From Gaeumannomyces sp. JS-464 (taxonomy: Eukaryota; Ascomycota; Sordariomycetes; Magnaporthales; Magnaporthaceae): DNA of 64,000 nt. Numbering within the stretch: the stretch's first letter is position 1; the number at the start of each line of letters is the position of its first letter. The DNA lies in assembly GCA_002197995.1 (NCBI GenBank), contig NGZR01000002.1:2604001-2668000 (forward strand), written 5' to 3'. This document shows, in pieces, positions 1 through 12,055 of the stretch. The notes below the pieces were generated by a model, which saw only the letters and a list, made by a program, of their open reading frames with translations, had not been told where the DNA came from and did not search any database. The position numbers were made by a program, and so were the translations under genes.

Positions 1-32
1 AGTAGGTTTGGTGTTAAGCGGATCACGGGCCA

Positions 33-68
33 GGTGCCCGTTTGGGGGGTGCCCGACATGGGGTGCAC
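33..68. repeat. GC-rich TIR-like transposon end
   Basis: A G-rich stretch with the core GGGTGCCCGACA followed by GGGGTGCAC. A near-identical arrangement, also preceded by CCCGTTT, occurs at 28952-28992. It directly abuts the first recognisable codon of the SWIB fragment, so it may be the terminus of a DNA transposon whose body lies left of the window. The element cannot be classified from this. Confidence 0.4.
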
Positions 69-75
69 AAATTAG

Positions 76-263
76 TTGTCACGGCCCCAAACCGTCAAGG
101 AGATCTGGAACTACATCAAATCGCATGATCTCCAAGACCCCGCCGATAAGCGATACATTCGATGCGACCGGGCGATGCAGAGCATCTTCAACACGGAGAG
201 CTTCACATGTTCACAATGAATAAATTATTAAGCGCGCATCTGAGCGAGAAGGGACAAGCCTGA
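76..263 (+). pseudogene. SWIB/MDM2-domain protein, C-terminal fragment, frameshifted
   Basis: The translation reads LSRPQTVKEIW, then a stretch with DLQDP and DKRYIRCD, which is the core of the SWIB/MDM2 fold found in chromatin-associated TRI1-like fungal proteins. The first frame runs to a TGA near 217. The expected continuation HMFTMNKLL lies in another frame and ends at the TGA at 261-263, so one base seems to be missing near 195-203. The 5' part of the gene is absent: the sequence just upstream is the TIR-like motif. Family knowledge supports the domain; that it is a truncated, non-functional remnant is inference. The frameshift could also be an assembly error. Confidence 0.65.
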
Positions 264-651
264 TCCGAGAAGCAGTCGATTGACCGCAGGGCCCGCCATC
301 CAGCCAGTCTTCTGGTGTAGCGGAATGTGAAAACGTCAGGGTTGCGGGAAAGGGGAATGGCTAGAGGCGGGGAGCTACCGGAGGGTTAGTACCACGCGGC
401 TTACAGCCAGGCACCTTCTTTGGTTCGGCGATTCAGCGGGCTAGGTTCCAATTCTAGGCTAAAAATATGTATTGGTTCAGGCTTCAGTGGTCCAGTTGAA
501 AAATGTCGGTGGTCGACGGCGCAGGCGATAATTGGACACGCTGTGCTGCCGTCTTTCAACACCCTGCCGCCTCCAGCTCCCGACCAGCCGCCGCCTTATT
601 CTCCAGTTCCAAGCCACAACAAATGACGGCCGGTGCAGCGCCGCTCCGCCG
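264..651. other. Intergenic, no gene seen
   Basis: Between the SWIB fragment and the 3' end of the minus-strand gene at 652. I see no recognisable protein, RNA gene or repeat here. Confidence 0.5.
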
Positions 652-1265
652 TCAAAGCCCGCACATGTCATGGATAACGGCCACTAAGCCCTCCTCGGCG
701 TTCACATCACCAATGTACCCAAGCTTCCCTCGTCCAATATTCGCAAGCGCGGCCGCCGTCTCTCCCGAGCTTTCATCCGGGTGGTACCAGGTATCCGCAG
801 GCGCCACATTTTTGACAAACAGCGCCTTTTGGCTAAACTGGGGCGGAAATTTTATGGCCAGGTCGTCGCCCACCACCCTCGGTCGAGCCCGAGCGTCGTC
901 CGGCGGTACGAGCCGGCCTCCCACAGCAACCCCGCCTTTACGAAGAATGGCTTTACCGCCGCCGGCTTGACGAAGGAGAAGTGGCCCATGATCACGGACG
1001 TTCCCCCTTGGCGCACATGCTGCAGGACCGCCTCCCAGACACGGGCATTCTCGTCGTCGGTCAGGGCCTCGTCGGTAATGAGGACGGCAGAAGGCTGCGG
1101 CTGTTCTAACAGCAAACGGATGGCTGACTCTGCCTCCTGGACACGTTGGAGCCTCGCTTTCGATTCGAGCCCCGTAATCAGGGAGCTATAAACTTCGTCA
1201 AAAAATGGTTGGAAATTAAAAGAGATCAGGACAATTCGAGGCCTCGTCACCTTTTGGGCGGCCAT
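652..1265 (-). pseudogene. Conserved fungal protein of unknown function, single frameshift
   Basis: Reading from the ATG at 1265, the protein has RIVLISFNFQPFFDE, then a pattern with VLITDEALT, VWEAVL and GGTSVIMGHF. It resembles an uncharacterised conserved fungal family; a ThuA/glutamine-amidotransferase-like fold is only a guess. The first frame ends at 852. The natural continuation (VVGDDLAIKFPPQFSQKALF and later LGYIGDVNAEEG) is in the next frame and stops at 652. The two halves join cleanly if one G is restored in the run near 874-885, so this is a 1-nt deletion rather than an intron, since no GT-AG pair fits. It may be a recent pseudogene or an intact gene with a sequencing error. Confidence 0.6.
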
Positions 1266-1442
1266 GGTTGTGTATCCCGATTTAACGATTCGTAATTATT
1301 ACCCATTAGTTATCCAAAGCAAAGGAAGTAGGTAAAAATTACCGATAGGACTTTGGGAGCTATCTACATAAGCATTCGGCGAACTTTCACCTTTCCGAGT
1401 TCTCCAACTTGGCAATCTACAAAATGGTGCAGGTGAACGAAA

Positions 1443-2032
1443 AGTTACAATCGGGGTTCTGCTCGCTCCCAAGGTAGGGCACCTGAGGAGAGGCTGGTGA
1501 GCAGTACAACTGTCAAGCGCTGCAAAAGGGCAATAGGCTGGATGCAGGAACATATGATTGCTTGCTCCAAGGGTTACCCGGAAGCTAACTTAGGCTGACT
1601 GATACCGAGCATCTATCAGAGCCATCTGGCCAGAAAGGGCTTCCTGCTGTTCTTATACTCAAATCGCCTGGCGCTCCTAAGCTAACCTCCCACGTGGCTG
1701 TCCAAAGCGGGGGAAGCGTCCCCCCACTTGGCCGCTTGTGGCTCCAAGCAGGCGTCCCTGGTCACAGGTTGCACAGCTCTGGTGTGCAACTTATGATACT
1801 TGGGATTCTGCTTGATTGATTCTCCTCCTCAGACTTGACGACCTGAGGAGTCTGCTTGGGTTTATATACAGGGAAACTCCGTGTCCAGACGGAGTTATTA
1901 ATTACCGTTGATGGGGACCATCAACGCGCTAGGCAAGCCTCCCTAGAAGGGCCAGGCCTGCCTTTGGGATCCACACCCTTTCCCTGCCGCCTGCTTTTCC
2001 AAGCCACCTGTTGCGTCGCCTTGGTCGTAACA
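1443..2032. repeat. Solo-LTR-like repeat, little-mutated copy
   Basis: Positions 1443-1640 match the first 200 bp of the chromovirus LTRs in this window (AAGGTAGGGCACCT, then GCTAACTTAGG and GATACCGAGC), but without the heavy C-to-T change seen at 19246. The stretch ends in GGTCGTAACA, the same type of end as the other LTRs. No internal region or clear target duplication was found. It is best read as a solo LTR or relic of a related element. Confidence 0.5.
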
Positions 2033-2136
2033 CGAGAGGCGAGACTGAACCCGCTAATTTTCAATCCCCGCACCTCTAACTCCCGCCGACCGGAAGTTCT
2101 TTCTCGCATCACCACACTCTCTCGGGTTGGCAACGA

Positions 2137-2149
2137 GGCCGCGCTGGTG
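2137..2149. repeat. Target-site duplication of outer LINE (3' side)
   Basis: GGCCGCGCTGGTG here is repeated exactly at 14661-14673, on the far side of LINE copy 1 plus its nested insertion. A 13-bp direct repeat at both ends supports target-primed integration. Confidence 0.85.
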
Positions 2150-2716
2150 AGTGAGTAAGTGAGTATATTTAACGTCAGTAAGTCGGGATCTACCGGTCCC
2201 TGCCTCCCAAGGGGCATATGACGTGCTAGCGCTACCTAAGCTAAACATTAGGCTACATGTTGCTATCCGGCGGCTAGCAGAATTAAACCCGAAGGCACAC
2301 GAAGGTCGGGCCGCGTTCCAGCGCTCCTTGTTAGTGAGCGGGCAATCGGCGGTAGGGCGTATATATATACGCCAGGGCGTTTAAAGCGCTGCGGGTGGTA
2401 GTAGTGCGTTCGGCCGGCGAGTATGCCGGTAAAGGGGTGGGGCCGGGTTTTAGGCTGGAAGGTCTTCGGGACCCCCAGGGCCCGGCCGGAGGTGCGGGGG
2501 ACCAACGAGCCTACTGTTAGTCCTGGTGGTACAAAGGAAAAAGGTAAAAGGTGTAGGAGAACAAGGAAAAGGATGTATGCGGGCTTTTTAGGCCCTGTTG
2601 TTATCGTCCAGCGATAGTGTAATAATTGGTAGCTTCGGCGAACGAAGCAAAAAGGAAAGGCTTTTAAAGTAGCCGTTTCCAATATCCGGGCCTGTCGGAA
2701 GCCGGGGAGGGGTCCG

Positions 2717-5700
2717 CTATAGGCCATTTATTTTTTGCCGTTTTAGCCAACCTGCAAAATACAGGGTGGGAAGGGATTTGTTTCTTCCGCAGCGGCACGG
2801 GTTATCGTCTTCGTGCTGGAACTTTCGGTGGTACCAGTCGAAATCCCCGTGACCGGTGCGTGCGGCTATTAGCCGTTGCAATACCCTCCGGTGCAGCTGC
2901 AACGCTTCGGGCGTATGTTGTGGTGCCGGCGGGAGGCCTATAGCCTTATACCGATCCGGAAAGTTGTTTTTAAACCATGCGTTCCGGGCGTCCCGGGCCG
3001 TTTTCCGGGCTAAAGCCTTTACTCCGGCCACCGTTGGTTTAAAATGTTAGGGTATTGGCAGGGCCGATCCCAACTTTGCTTCGGCGTTTGCCTTTTCGTT
3101 TCCGGGGATTCCCATATGGCCCGGGGACCAGCGTACGTATACCTGGTGTTTATCCATAAAGCAATGGATTTTTTAAAAGCCCCTTGTAAACTATCAGGGG
3201 CCGTGCTTAAACAGCCGTTGGCCGCCGAGGTGTTATCGAGGCACAAGTGGAAAGTGCAATTGCGGAAGCTCCAAACGGCTTTACGGAGGCCCATCCGGGC
3301 CCCTTCCGCCTCGCCGTCGAATACTTCCGCGGGATGCGCCAGCCGGCCGTGCCCGGAAAGTTTGCGTTGGCCGGCTTGGTATATTACCCAGCCGTATCCA
3401 ACTGCTCCGTTCTCTGCTTTAAACCCGTCGCTATATATTATAACGTCGGTGGGTGGGAAGGTGCAAAGCCACGCCGTAAATGCTTTAGCGGCTGCTTGCT
3501 TTTCTTGTATGGCCACCGTAAGCCTCGTATATTTATAAAGGAGGTAGGCCGGGCGGGTGCAAGCCGGAAGAAGTCCGGCCGTCTTTTGCAAAAAGGTTGC
3601 AAACTTGCCGGGTAAGCCTGCCCTAGGCCCTCGGGCGTTAAAAGCCGGCTTGGCCGCTGCGGCCAGGGGGTGTTCTTCCGGAACCGTATTTATACGGGCC
3701 GCAAAACGGAGGCGGGCTTGTTCCAAAAGCGCCTGGGCGCTTAGGATGCCGGATTCGTAATGCAATGCGTTTATCGGTGTGGTTTTCCAAGCTGGGACCA
3801 CTGCCTTAAGGGACGCGGTTAAGGCTTTATCGACCCGATCGATTAAATGGCCTTAGCGATAATTTGCTGTTGTGCCGGCTTGTACGGGTGTGGTTTAGTT
3901 TTACCCCTATACCATACCTCGGCCCCGTATAAAGCCGTAGGGATTATAACCGTTGTGACGGCTTTGTAAACCGAATGTGCCGGTATCCCCCCTATCGAAT
4001 TCGTAAGCCTTCGGAAGTGGTTGGCAACGCTTTGGGCTTTTGCAGCCCTGTTTTCCACGTGGGCTTTAAAATTAAGCCTTTGGTCGAAAAGGACCCTTAA
4101 CCACCGTAAAGCTCTTGTAGCTTGTTGTATGGTAAGGCCCTCCGCCGTAACCGCTGGGGTTGTGGGATTTTTCCGTTTGGAAAAATGCATAAGCTCGCAC
4201 TTCCCCGGGTCGAAAGCAACCTTATTAGCCCTGCCCCAACGTAGGATTTCCGTAACCGTAGCCCCTGCTTTACGAGAGCACTCTTCCGGAATGCTACCCG
4301 TTACGCAAATGCCTATATCGTCCGCGTATCCGTACCTAATCGCTTTTGCTTTGGGTAGGATTTCGGCCATATAAAGCATAAATAGGACCGGTGACGCCGG
4401 TGACCCTTGGGGTAGCCCGCAGTCCGGGGAAAAAGGGGGTGCCGTGGCGTCCTTCAAACGCACTTTAACTACCTTGTTTCCTGCAAAAGATGATACCCAT
4501 CGTACTAACGTTGGATCCCAGCCTTGGTTTAAAAGCCTTTAAAGGAGCCTCCGGCGAAGTACGGCGTCGAAAGCCCCTTGTACATCCATGGTAACGAGGG
4601 CGGCCGTTTTATGCTTTTGGAAGGCCCGTTCCACCTCGTGGGCCACGCATGCCGTTAAATCGATGGCGGCCTTTTTCGGGGTAGCCCCGGCGTGTTGCGG
4701 GGCTATAAGCCCGTGTTGTAATGCGAGGGATGCCATCCGCGAAACCACCAGCCGCTCCAGCCCTTTCCTTAAGCACGGGAGTAAAGCTATCGGGCGGTAG
4801 GATTTTGGGTCCGTTAAATCCGTTTTATTCGGCTTTTTCAGCATAACCACTTCCGCTGTGCGGAAAGGGGCTGGGTAGTGCCCGGCTTTAAGGCAAGCCT
4901 CGAAAAGGGCCCTAACGTATTCCCCTATTGCCGGCCACGCCGCTGTAAGTAGTTTAACCGTTAGGGAATCGACGCCCGGGGCCGTGTTTGCCGTGCCAAC
5001 GGTGCACTTCCGGCATTCCTCTAAAAGGACGTGGGGGTCCCACGGGAGTTGTGCGGTCCTTGGGTAGCCTTTTGCTGTAACGGGTCCTTTTGTAAGTCGT
5101 CCTCCGCCGTAAACCTACGGAGGATCTTGCGGCCTAATGCTTCCGCTTTATCCCTTGGGGCTATTTATAACCTCCCCGTTAATATTTAACGGGGGAAGCC
5201 GTATAGCGGGTGTAAGTTTATGCCACTTTACAGCACGGTATAGCGCTTTCGGGGAATCCATTTCCTCCAGCACGCTGGCCCAATGCTGTCTTTTAGCCGT
5301 CCGAACCGTTGCTTTTAAAGCACGGGCTTCGGCCGTAAAAGGCCCGCCGTTTCCCATAGCTTTTGCAAGGTCCCGTTGGGCGTTAGCGCACTTTTCGTTC
5401 CACCAGGGTTGGCCTTTTCTTTTGGCTTTAGGCCCCCGGCCGAAAGCTATTAACGCATCTTTTAGCAGGTTTGTTAATGCCTCGGCCGCTTTATCCAGGT
5501 AATCCGTAATGCTTGGATTTAAAAGTGGCGGTAGGCTGCCGGCCCCCGTTGCTACCGCGTTTGCGAAAATCGGTATTTATCGTTTGGTAGCGTAACACGC
5601 CGGCAATCCGGAACGGAGTTATTAGGTTTAAGGACCTCGATCCGTATCGAGCGGTGGTCGAATCGGTTGCTAACGAAGGGTCGATTTCCGCTGTTGCCAA

Positions 5701-6341
5701 AGGGGCGTTGGAAAAGGTAAAATCCAAAACGCCCCATCGTTATGCGTAGGTTGGCCTGGGTCGGTAAGTAGGAGGAGGTTATAAGTATTAGCCCATTGGG
5801 CTATATCCTGGCCCCTATTCCTATTACCCTTAACCGGATCCCACGCCGGGAACCCTGCGTTAAAGTCCCCAGCTATAATGCATTTTGCCGTTGGGCGCCA
5901 ACGTAGTAAAAGGTCAACGAGGGTTCCGAAGGTCCCCTGGAGGCCTATATACGTTAACGAAAGTGCACCCGGCGACGGTAAGCCAAAGGATGTCCCGGGT
6001 GCTGCCTGCCGGCCGGTCCGCTACGGGCTAAAACCCCGGGTCTTTCGTACGTAAGTTATTACCCGAGCTTGGTTTAGTGGTCGTGCCAGCTATTTACCGG
6101 AGTAAATAGCTCGTACGACGGGTGGGTGCAAAGCATAAGCTTTCTTTCCACGCACTAAAAGGCTCCTGCATTAGCACCACGTCGATATTTTGGCTCCAAA
6201 ATAGTTGGAGTAAAGTAGCCCCCGCCTTTAGCTACGTCGAACGTTCGCTTGGGCGGCGGTTACAGCACGGCGTTCGGGGCGAAGCCCCGGGCGCCGGGCC
6301 CTATTGCCATGCGTTTGTTGTATCCGGTTGGCTGCTGGCAT
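2717..6341 (-). pseudogene. LINE copy 1 ORF2 (endonuclease-RT-RNase H), degraded
   Basis: Starts at the MPAANRIQQ methionine (6341), by comparison with copy 2. An APE-type endonuclease remnant follows (QANVRRS near the start). The RT region has PKSYRPIALLPCL and the catalytic YADD at 4317-4328. RNase H (IIYSDGFKAENGAVGYGW) lies around 3500, and a terminal CRCG-type Cys motif around 2790. Several frameshifts and stops separate these blocks. The order EN-RT-RNase H and the two-ORF layout are those of the Tad1 clade of fungal LINEs. The element-encoded enzyme would nick the target and copy its own RNA there. Confidence 0.85.
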
Positions 6342-6384
6342 ACGTAAAAGCGGCGTTAGTGTATTGGGGGCTTTGGCTTTGGGG

Positions 6385-7824
6385 TTGTTGGCCAGCGGTA
6401 CCGTCGGTTTCCTCCGGGGGTTTCCGGTTATTTCGATAGCCCTTTCGGGCTCGGGGAGGTCCAGTTCCATATCCGCCAGTACTTCGTATTGGTTGTTGGA
6501 ACTAACCCTAAGCCTTTTAGCAGGGTGCCTTTCCCTGCTGGCCGTACGGGTTACGCCCTCGGGGGCCGGCGAATTCGCCGGGCTTGCCACGGCAGCGGTT
6601 GGGGCGGCGGCGGCGGCGGCGGGGGTAACGGATAAGCGGCGTTACCGGTGTCGGCCGCGGGGCTAGCATCGGCGGTACGGCCGTGGTAACGGTAGCGTTA
6701 GCGGTGGTAATGGTGGCTACGGTGGTGGCGGTAGCGGTCGTAAGGTCCGCCGTCGAATTCGCGGCTAGGGCGAAGTTGCCCGTAGTAGTTGCGGTTGCGG
6801 AAAGGGTGTTAGCGGCGGCAGCGGCGGTGGCGGTAGCAACGGCGGCTTCCGCCGCCTTTGCCGCCGCCGGTACGCTTGTGCGCCTAACCTCCTAACGGCC
6901 CCTTTTTCCTTATAGGTTAAGTGCTTTAGCATTTTGTTTACCCGTACGGGCCTTATGGGGCAGTTCGGGTGGTTGGCAAGGTACGGGCCCGAGCAGTTCG
7001 CGCATTGCGGGGGGGCCGTACACGGTTGTACGTGCCGGTCGTCGTTTATTTTCCCGCACCGAAGGCACCTATCGGCCCGGGCGCAATTGCGGGCCACGTG
7101 GAAGCCGTGGCAGCCAGGGGTGTGCTGGGTAACCGGCGGGTGTCGTTGTACGCGGCGTGAGAAGGAAGTGATCCCCTAAAGCCTAAACCCGGCCACTTGC
7201 GTATAAAGGGATATAATCCACGATATACGCCCTTGGTGGTCGACGCCGGCCCCGGAAGGCTTAACGTTTACCGGTTTGTGCCTTTTGGGCTTCCACTTCC
7301 TCCCGAACCAGTTTATCCGATACCGGGACGCACTAACCAAAGCCGTTGGTTAAAAAGGTAGGGCAGCCGGAAATTACGTAGTTGTACCAGATTTCGGGCT
7401 TTTCGATCCTTTCGGCGTTATATAAACGGCCTAGTTCGGATCGGTGCTGCAAAAGCCGGCTTTGGATATCGGCCGTTTTTGCTTTTAACACGAACCCGGT
7501 AAAGGTTCGGTACGCTTCCGGGACGTCGGCCGTCGTAAACGGCAGGTCCCTACTATCGGCAAAGGCTTTGCGAATGCTAAAGCCCGTTTGTTGGTTGGCC
7601 CAAGCCTGCCGTTCTTCCGGGATCCTAACGAACACTCGGAAGTCGGCTTTAAAGCCTGTTGGTAGGCGGGGTGCCCGGGTAGTTTGGGGCGTACGGCCCC
7701 GAAAAGCTTGTGCGGGTTGTTGGTGTTGTTGGTGGCCCTCCCGGGCCACCGACGCGTAAGTGGCCGGGGCGCGCGTTGCGGGGGCTCCGGGGCCCCGTAT
7801 AAGCTTCTTTCCTTTTCGGCCGGC
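6385..7824 (-). pseudogene. LINE copy 1 ORF1 (gag-like, CCHC), C-terminal part
   Basis: The minus frame shows CLRCGKINDDRH and CANCSGPY, two or more CCHC-like knuckles typical of LINE ORF1 nucleic-acid chaperones. They are followed by an Ala/Val-rich low-complexity stretch at about 6600-6900 and a conserved tail (HPAKRLRVSSNNQYEVLADM). The N-terminal part is at 14068-14522, beyond the nested copy. In this copy indels fuse the end of ORF1 with the start of ORF2; in copy 2 they are separate. Confidence 0.75.
7811..7824. repeat. Target-site duplication of nested LINE (3' side)
   Basis: CCTTTTCGGCCGGC is repeated exactly at 14054-14067. In LINE copy 3 this 14-mer occurs once (about 53440), followed directly by the sequence that here appears only after 14067. 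That gives the empty-site structure. Confidence 0.92.
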
Positions 7825-8360
7825 TAAGTAAGTGAGTGAGTGAGTATATTTAACGTTAGTAAGTCGGGATTTACCAGTCCCTGCCTCCCAAGGGGCATAT
7901 AACGTGCTAGCGCTACCTAAGCTAAACATTAGGCTACATGTTGCTATCCGGCGGCTAGCAGAATTAAACCCGAAGGCATACGAAGGTCGGGCCGCGTTCC
8001 AGCGCTCCTTATTAGTGAGCGGGCAATCGGCGGTAGGGCGTATATATATACGCCAGGGCGTTGTAAAGCGCTGCGGGTGGTAGTAGTGCGTTCGGCCGGC
8101 GAGTATGCCGGTAAAGGGGTGGGGCCGGGTTTTAGGCTGGAAGGTCCTCGGGACCCCCAGGGCCCGGCCGGAGGTGCGGGGGACTAACGAGCCTACTGTT
8201 AGTCCTGGTGGTACAAAGGAAAAAGGTAAAAGGTGTAGGAGAACAAGGAAAAGGATGTATGCGGGCTTTTTAGGCCCTGTTGTTATCGTCCAGCGATAGT
8301 GTAATAATTGGTAGCTTCGGCGAACGAAGCAAAAAGGAAAGGCTTTTAAAGTAGCCGTTT

Positions 8361-11300
8361 TTAATATCCGGGCTTGTCGGAAGCCGGGGAGGGGTCCGCT
8401 ATAGGCCATTTATTTTCTGCCGTTTTAGCCAACCTGCAAAATACAGGGTGGGAAGGGGATTTGTTTTTTCCGCAGCGGCACGGGTTATCGTCTTCGTGTT
8501 GGAACTTTCGGTGGTACCAGTCGAAATCCCCGTGACCGGTGCGTGCGGCTATTAGCCGTTGCAGTACCCTCCGGTGCAGCTGCAACGCTTCGGGCGTATG
8601 TTGTGGTGCCGGCGGGAGGCCTATAGCCTTATACCGATCCGGAAAGTTGTCCTTAAACCATGCGTTCCGGGCGTCCCGGGCCGTTTTCCGGGCTAAAGCC
8701 TTTACTCCGGCCACCGTTGGTTTAAAATGTTGGGGTATTGGCAGGGCCGATCCCAACTTTGCTTCGGCGTTTGCCTCTTCGTTTCCGGGGATTCCCATAT
8801 GGCCCGGGGACTAGCGTACGTATACCTGGTGTTTATCCATAAGGCAATGGATTTTTTTAAAAGCCCCTTGTGAACTATCAGGGGCCGTGCTTAAACAGCC
8901 GTTAGCCGCCGAGGTGTTATCGAGGCACAAGTGGAAAGTGCAATTGCGGAAGCTCCAAACGGCTTTACGGAGGCCCATCCGGGCCCCTTCCGCCTCGCCG
9001 TCGAATACTTCCGCGGGATGCGCCAGCCGGCCGTGCCCGGAAAGTTTGCGTTGGCCGGCTTGGTATATTACCCAGCCGTATCCAACTGCTCCGTTCTTTG
9101 CTTTGGACCCGTCGCTATATATATAACGTCGGTGGGTGGGAGGGTGTAAAGCCACGCCGTAAATGCTTTAGCGGCTGCTTGCTTTTTTGTATGGCCACCG
9201 TAAGCCCCGTATATTTATAAGGGAGGTAGGGGCGGGTGCAAGCCGGAAGGTCCGGCCGTCCTTTGCAAGGAGGTTGCAAGCTTGCCGGGTAAGCCTGCCC
9301 TAGGCCCTCGGGCGTTAAGGGCCGGCTTGGCCGCTGCGGCCGGGGGTGTTCTTCCGGAACCGTATTTATACGGGCCGCAAAACGGAGGCGGGCTTGTTCC
9401 AAAAGCGCTTGGGCGCTTAGGATGCCGGATTCGTAATGCAATGCGTTTATCGGTGTGGTTTTCCAAGCTGGGACCACTGCCTTAAGGGACGCGGTTAAGG
9501 CTTTATCGACCCGATCGATTAAATGGCCTTGGCGGATAATTTGCTGTTGTGCCGGCTTGTACGGGTTGGTTTAGTTTTACCCTATACCATACCTCGGCCC
9601 CGTATAAAGCCGTAAGGATTATAACCGTTGTGACGGCTTTGTAAACCGAATGTGCCGGTATCCCCCCTATCGAATTCGTAAGCCTTCGGAGGTGGTTGGC
9701 AACGCTTTGGGCTTTTGCAGCCCTGTTTTCCACGTGGGCTTTAAAATTAAGCCTTTGGTCGAAAAGGACCCCTAACCACCGTAAAGCTCCTGTAGCTTGT
9801 TGTATGGTAAAGCCCTCCGCCGTAACCGCTGGGGTTGTGGGATTTCTCCGTTTGGAAAAATGCATAAGCTCGCACTTCCCCGGGTTAAAATAACCTTATT
9901 AGCCTGCTACCCTAACGTAGGATTTCCGTAACCGTAACCCCTGCTTTACGGGAGCACTCCTCCGGAGTGCTACCCGTTACGCAAATGCCTATATCGTCCG
10001 CGTATCCGTACCTAATCGCTTTTGCTTTGGGTAAGATTTCGGCCATATAAAGCATAAATAGGACCGGTAACGCCGGTAACCCTTAGGGTAGCCCGCAGTC
10101 CGGGAAAAAGGGGGTGCCGTAGCGTCCTCTAAACGCACTTTAACCACCCTGTTTCCTGCAAAAGATAATACCTATCGTACTAACGTTGGATCCCAGCCTT
10201 GGTTTAAAAGCCTTTAAAAAAGCCTCCGGCGAAGTACGGCGTCGAAAGCCCCTTATATATCCATGGTAACGAGGGCGGCCGTTTTATGCTTTTGGAAGGC
10301 CCGTTCCACCTCGTGGGCCACGCATGCCGTTAAATCGATGGCGGCCTTTTTCGGGGTAGCCCCGGCGTATTGCGGGGCTATAAGCCCGTGTTGTAATGCG
10401 AGGGATGCCATCCGCAAAGCCACCAGCCGCTCCAGCCCTTTCCTAAGCACGGGAGTAAAGCTATCGGGCGTAGGATTTTAGGTCCGTTAAATCCGTTTTA
10501 TTCGGCTTTTTTAGCATAACCACTTCCGCTGTGCGGAAAGGGGCTGGGTGGTGCCCGGCCCTAAGGCAAGCTCGAAAAAGGCCCTAACGTATTCCCTTAT
10601 TGCCGGCCACGCCGCTGTAAGTAGCTTAACCGTTAGGGAATCGACGCCCGGGGCCGTGTTTGCCGTGCCAACGGTGCATTTCCGGCATTCCTTTAAAGGG
10701 ACGTGGGGGTCCCACGGGAGTTGTGCGGTCCCTTGGGTAGCCCTTTGCTGTAACGGGTCCTCCTGTAAGTCGTCCTCCGCCGTAAACCTACGGAGGATCT
10801 TGCGGCCTAATGCTTCCGCTTTATCCCTGGGGCTATTATAACCTCCCCGTTAATATTTAACGGGGGAAGCCGTATAGCGGGTGTAAGTTTATGCCACTTT
10901 ACAGCACGGTATAGCGCTTTCGGGGAATCCATTTCCTCCAGCACGCTGGCCCAATGCTGTTTTTAGCCGTCCGAACCGTTGCTTTTAAAGCACGGGCTTC
11001 GGCCGTAAAAGGCCCGCCGTTTCCCATAGCTTTTGCAAGGTCCCGTTGGGCGTTGGCGCACTTTTCGTTCCACCAGGGTTGGCCTTTTCTTTTGGCTTTA
11101 GGCCCCCGGCCGAAAGCCATTAACGCATTTTTTAATAAGTTTGTTAATGCTTCGGCCGCTTTATCCAGGTGTTCCGCAGTGCCTGGGTTTGTAAGTGGTG
11201 GCAAGTTGCCGGCCCCCGTTGCTACCGCGTTTGCGAAAAACGGTAGTTTATCGTTTGGTAGCGTAATACGCCGGCAGTCCGGAACGAAGTTATTGCGGTT

Positions 11301-12018
11301 AGGAATTTCGATCCGTATCGAGCGGTGGTCCGAATCGGTTGCTAGCGAAGGGTCGATTTCCGCTGTTGCTAAAGGGGCGTTGGAAAAGGTAAATCCAAAA
11401 CGCCCCCGTCGTTGTGCGTAGGTTGGCCTGGGTCGGTAAGTAGGAGGAGGTTATAGGTATTAGCCCATTGGGCTATATCCTGGCCCCTATTCCTATTACC
11501 TTAACCGGATCCCACGCCGGGGACCCTGCGTTAAAGTCTCCAGCTATAATGCATTTTGCCGTTGGGCGCCAACGTAGTAAAAGGTCCAACGAGGGTTCCG
11601 AAGGGTCCCCTAAAGGCCTATATACGTTAACGAAGGTGCACCTGGCGACGGTAAGCCAAAGGATGTCCCGGGTGTTGCCTGCCGGCCGGTCCGCTACGGG
11701 CCGAAGCCCCGGGTCCTTCCGTACGTAAGTTATTACCCGAGGCCTGGTTTGGTGGTCGTGCCAGCTATTTACCGGAGTAAATAGCTCGTACGACGGGTGG
11801 GTGCAAAGCATAAGCTTCCCTTTCCACGCGCTAGGGGGCTCCTGCATTAGCACCACGTCGATATTTTGGCTCCAAAATAGTTGGAGTAAAGTAGCCCCCG
11901 CCTCCCAGCTACGTCGAACGTTCGCTTGGGCGGCGGTTAAAGCACGGCGTTCGGGGCGAAGCCCCGGGCGCCGGGCCCTATTGCCATGCGTTTGTTGTAT
12001 CCGGTTGGCTGCTGGCAT
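8361..12018 (-). pseudogene. LINE copy 2 ORF2 (endonuclease-RT-RNase H)
   Basis: From MPAANRIQQ at 12018 to the stop at 8361, about 1,220 codons, usual for Tad1-type ORF2. The endonuclease segment at 11473-12018 is open and shows QANVRRSW, VVLMQEPPSAWKG and IIAGDFNAG. RT is split into pieces with YADD at 9993-10004. RNase H (YIYSDGSKAKNGAVGYGW) lies at about 9100. The last 145 codons are open and include GIPGNEEAN and the CRCGKNKSPSHPVFC motif. Interruptions are mostly 1-nt length changes relative to copies 1 and 3. Confidence 0.88.
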
Positions 12019-12055
12019 ACGTAAAAGCGGCGTTGGTGTATTGGGGGCTTTGGCC

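Larger units (their letters stand above)
2150..7824 (-). mobile_element. Tad1-like LINE copy 1 (outer), 3' portion
   Basis: The main part of a non-LTR retrotransposon read right to left: ORF1 with CCHC knuckles, then ORF2 with endonuclease, reverse transcriptase, RNase H and a C-terminal Cys/His motif, then a ~550-bp 3' UTR ending in short GTGA/GTAA-type repeats at 2150-2170. Its 5' ~600 bp have been displaced to 14068-14660 by the insertion of copy 2. With that piece added the element is about 6.3 kb, the same as copies 2 and 3. Many frames are interrupted, so it is not active. Confidence 0.9.

Noticed and set aside
7333..8409. 358-codon minus-strand ORF
   Set aside because: It spans the junction between the 3' UTR of LINE copy 2 and ORF1 of copy 1; a chance fusion, not a gene.
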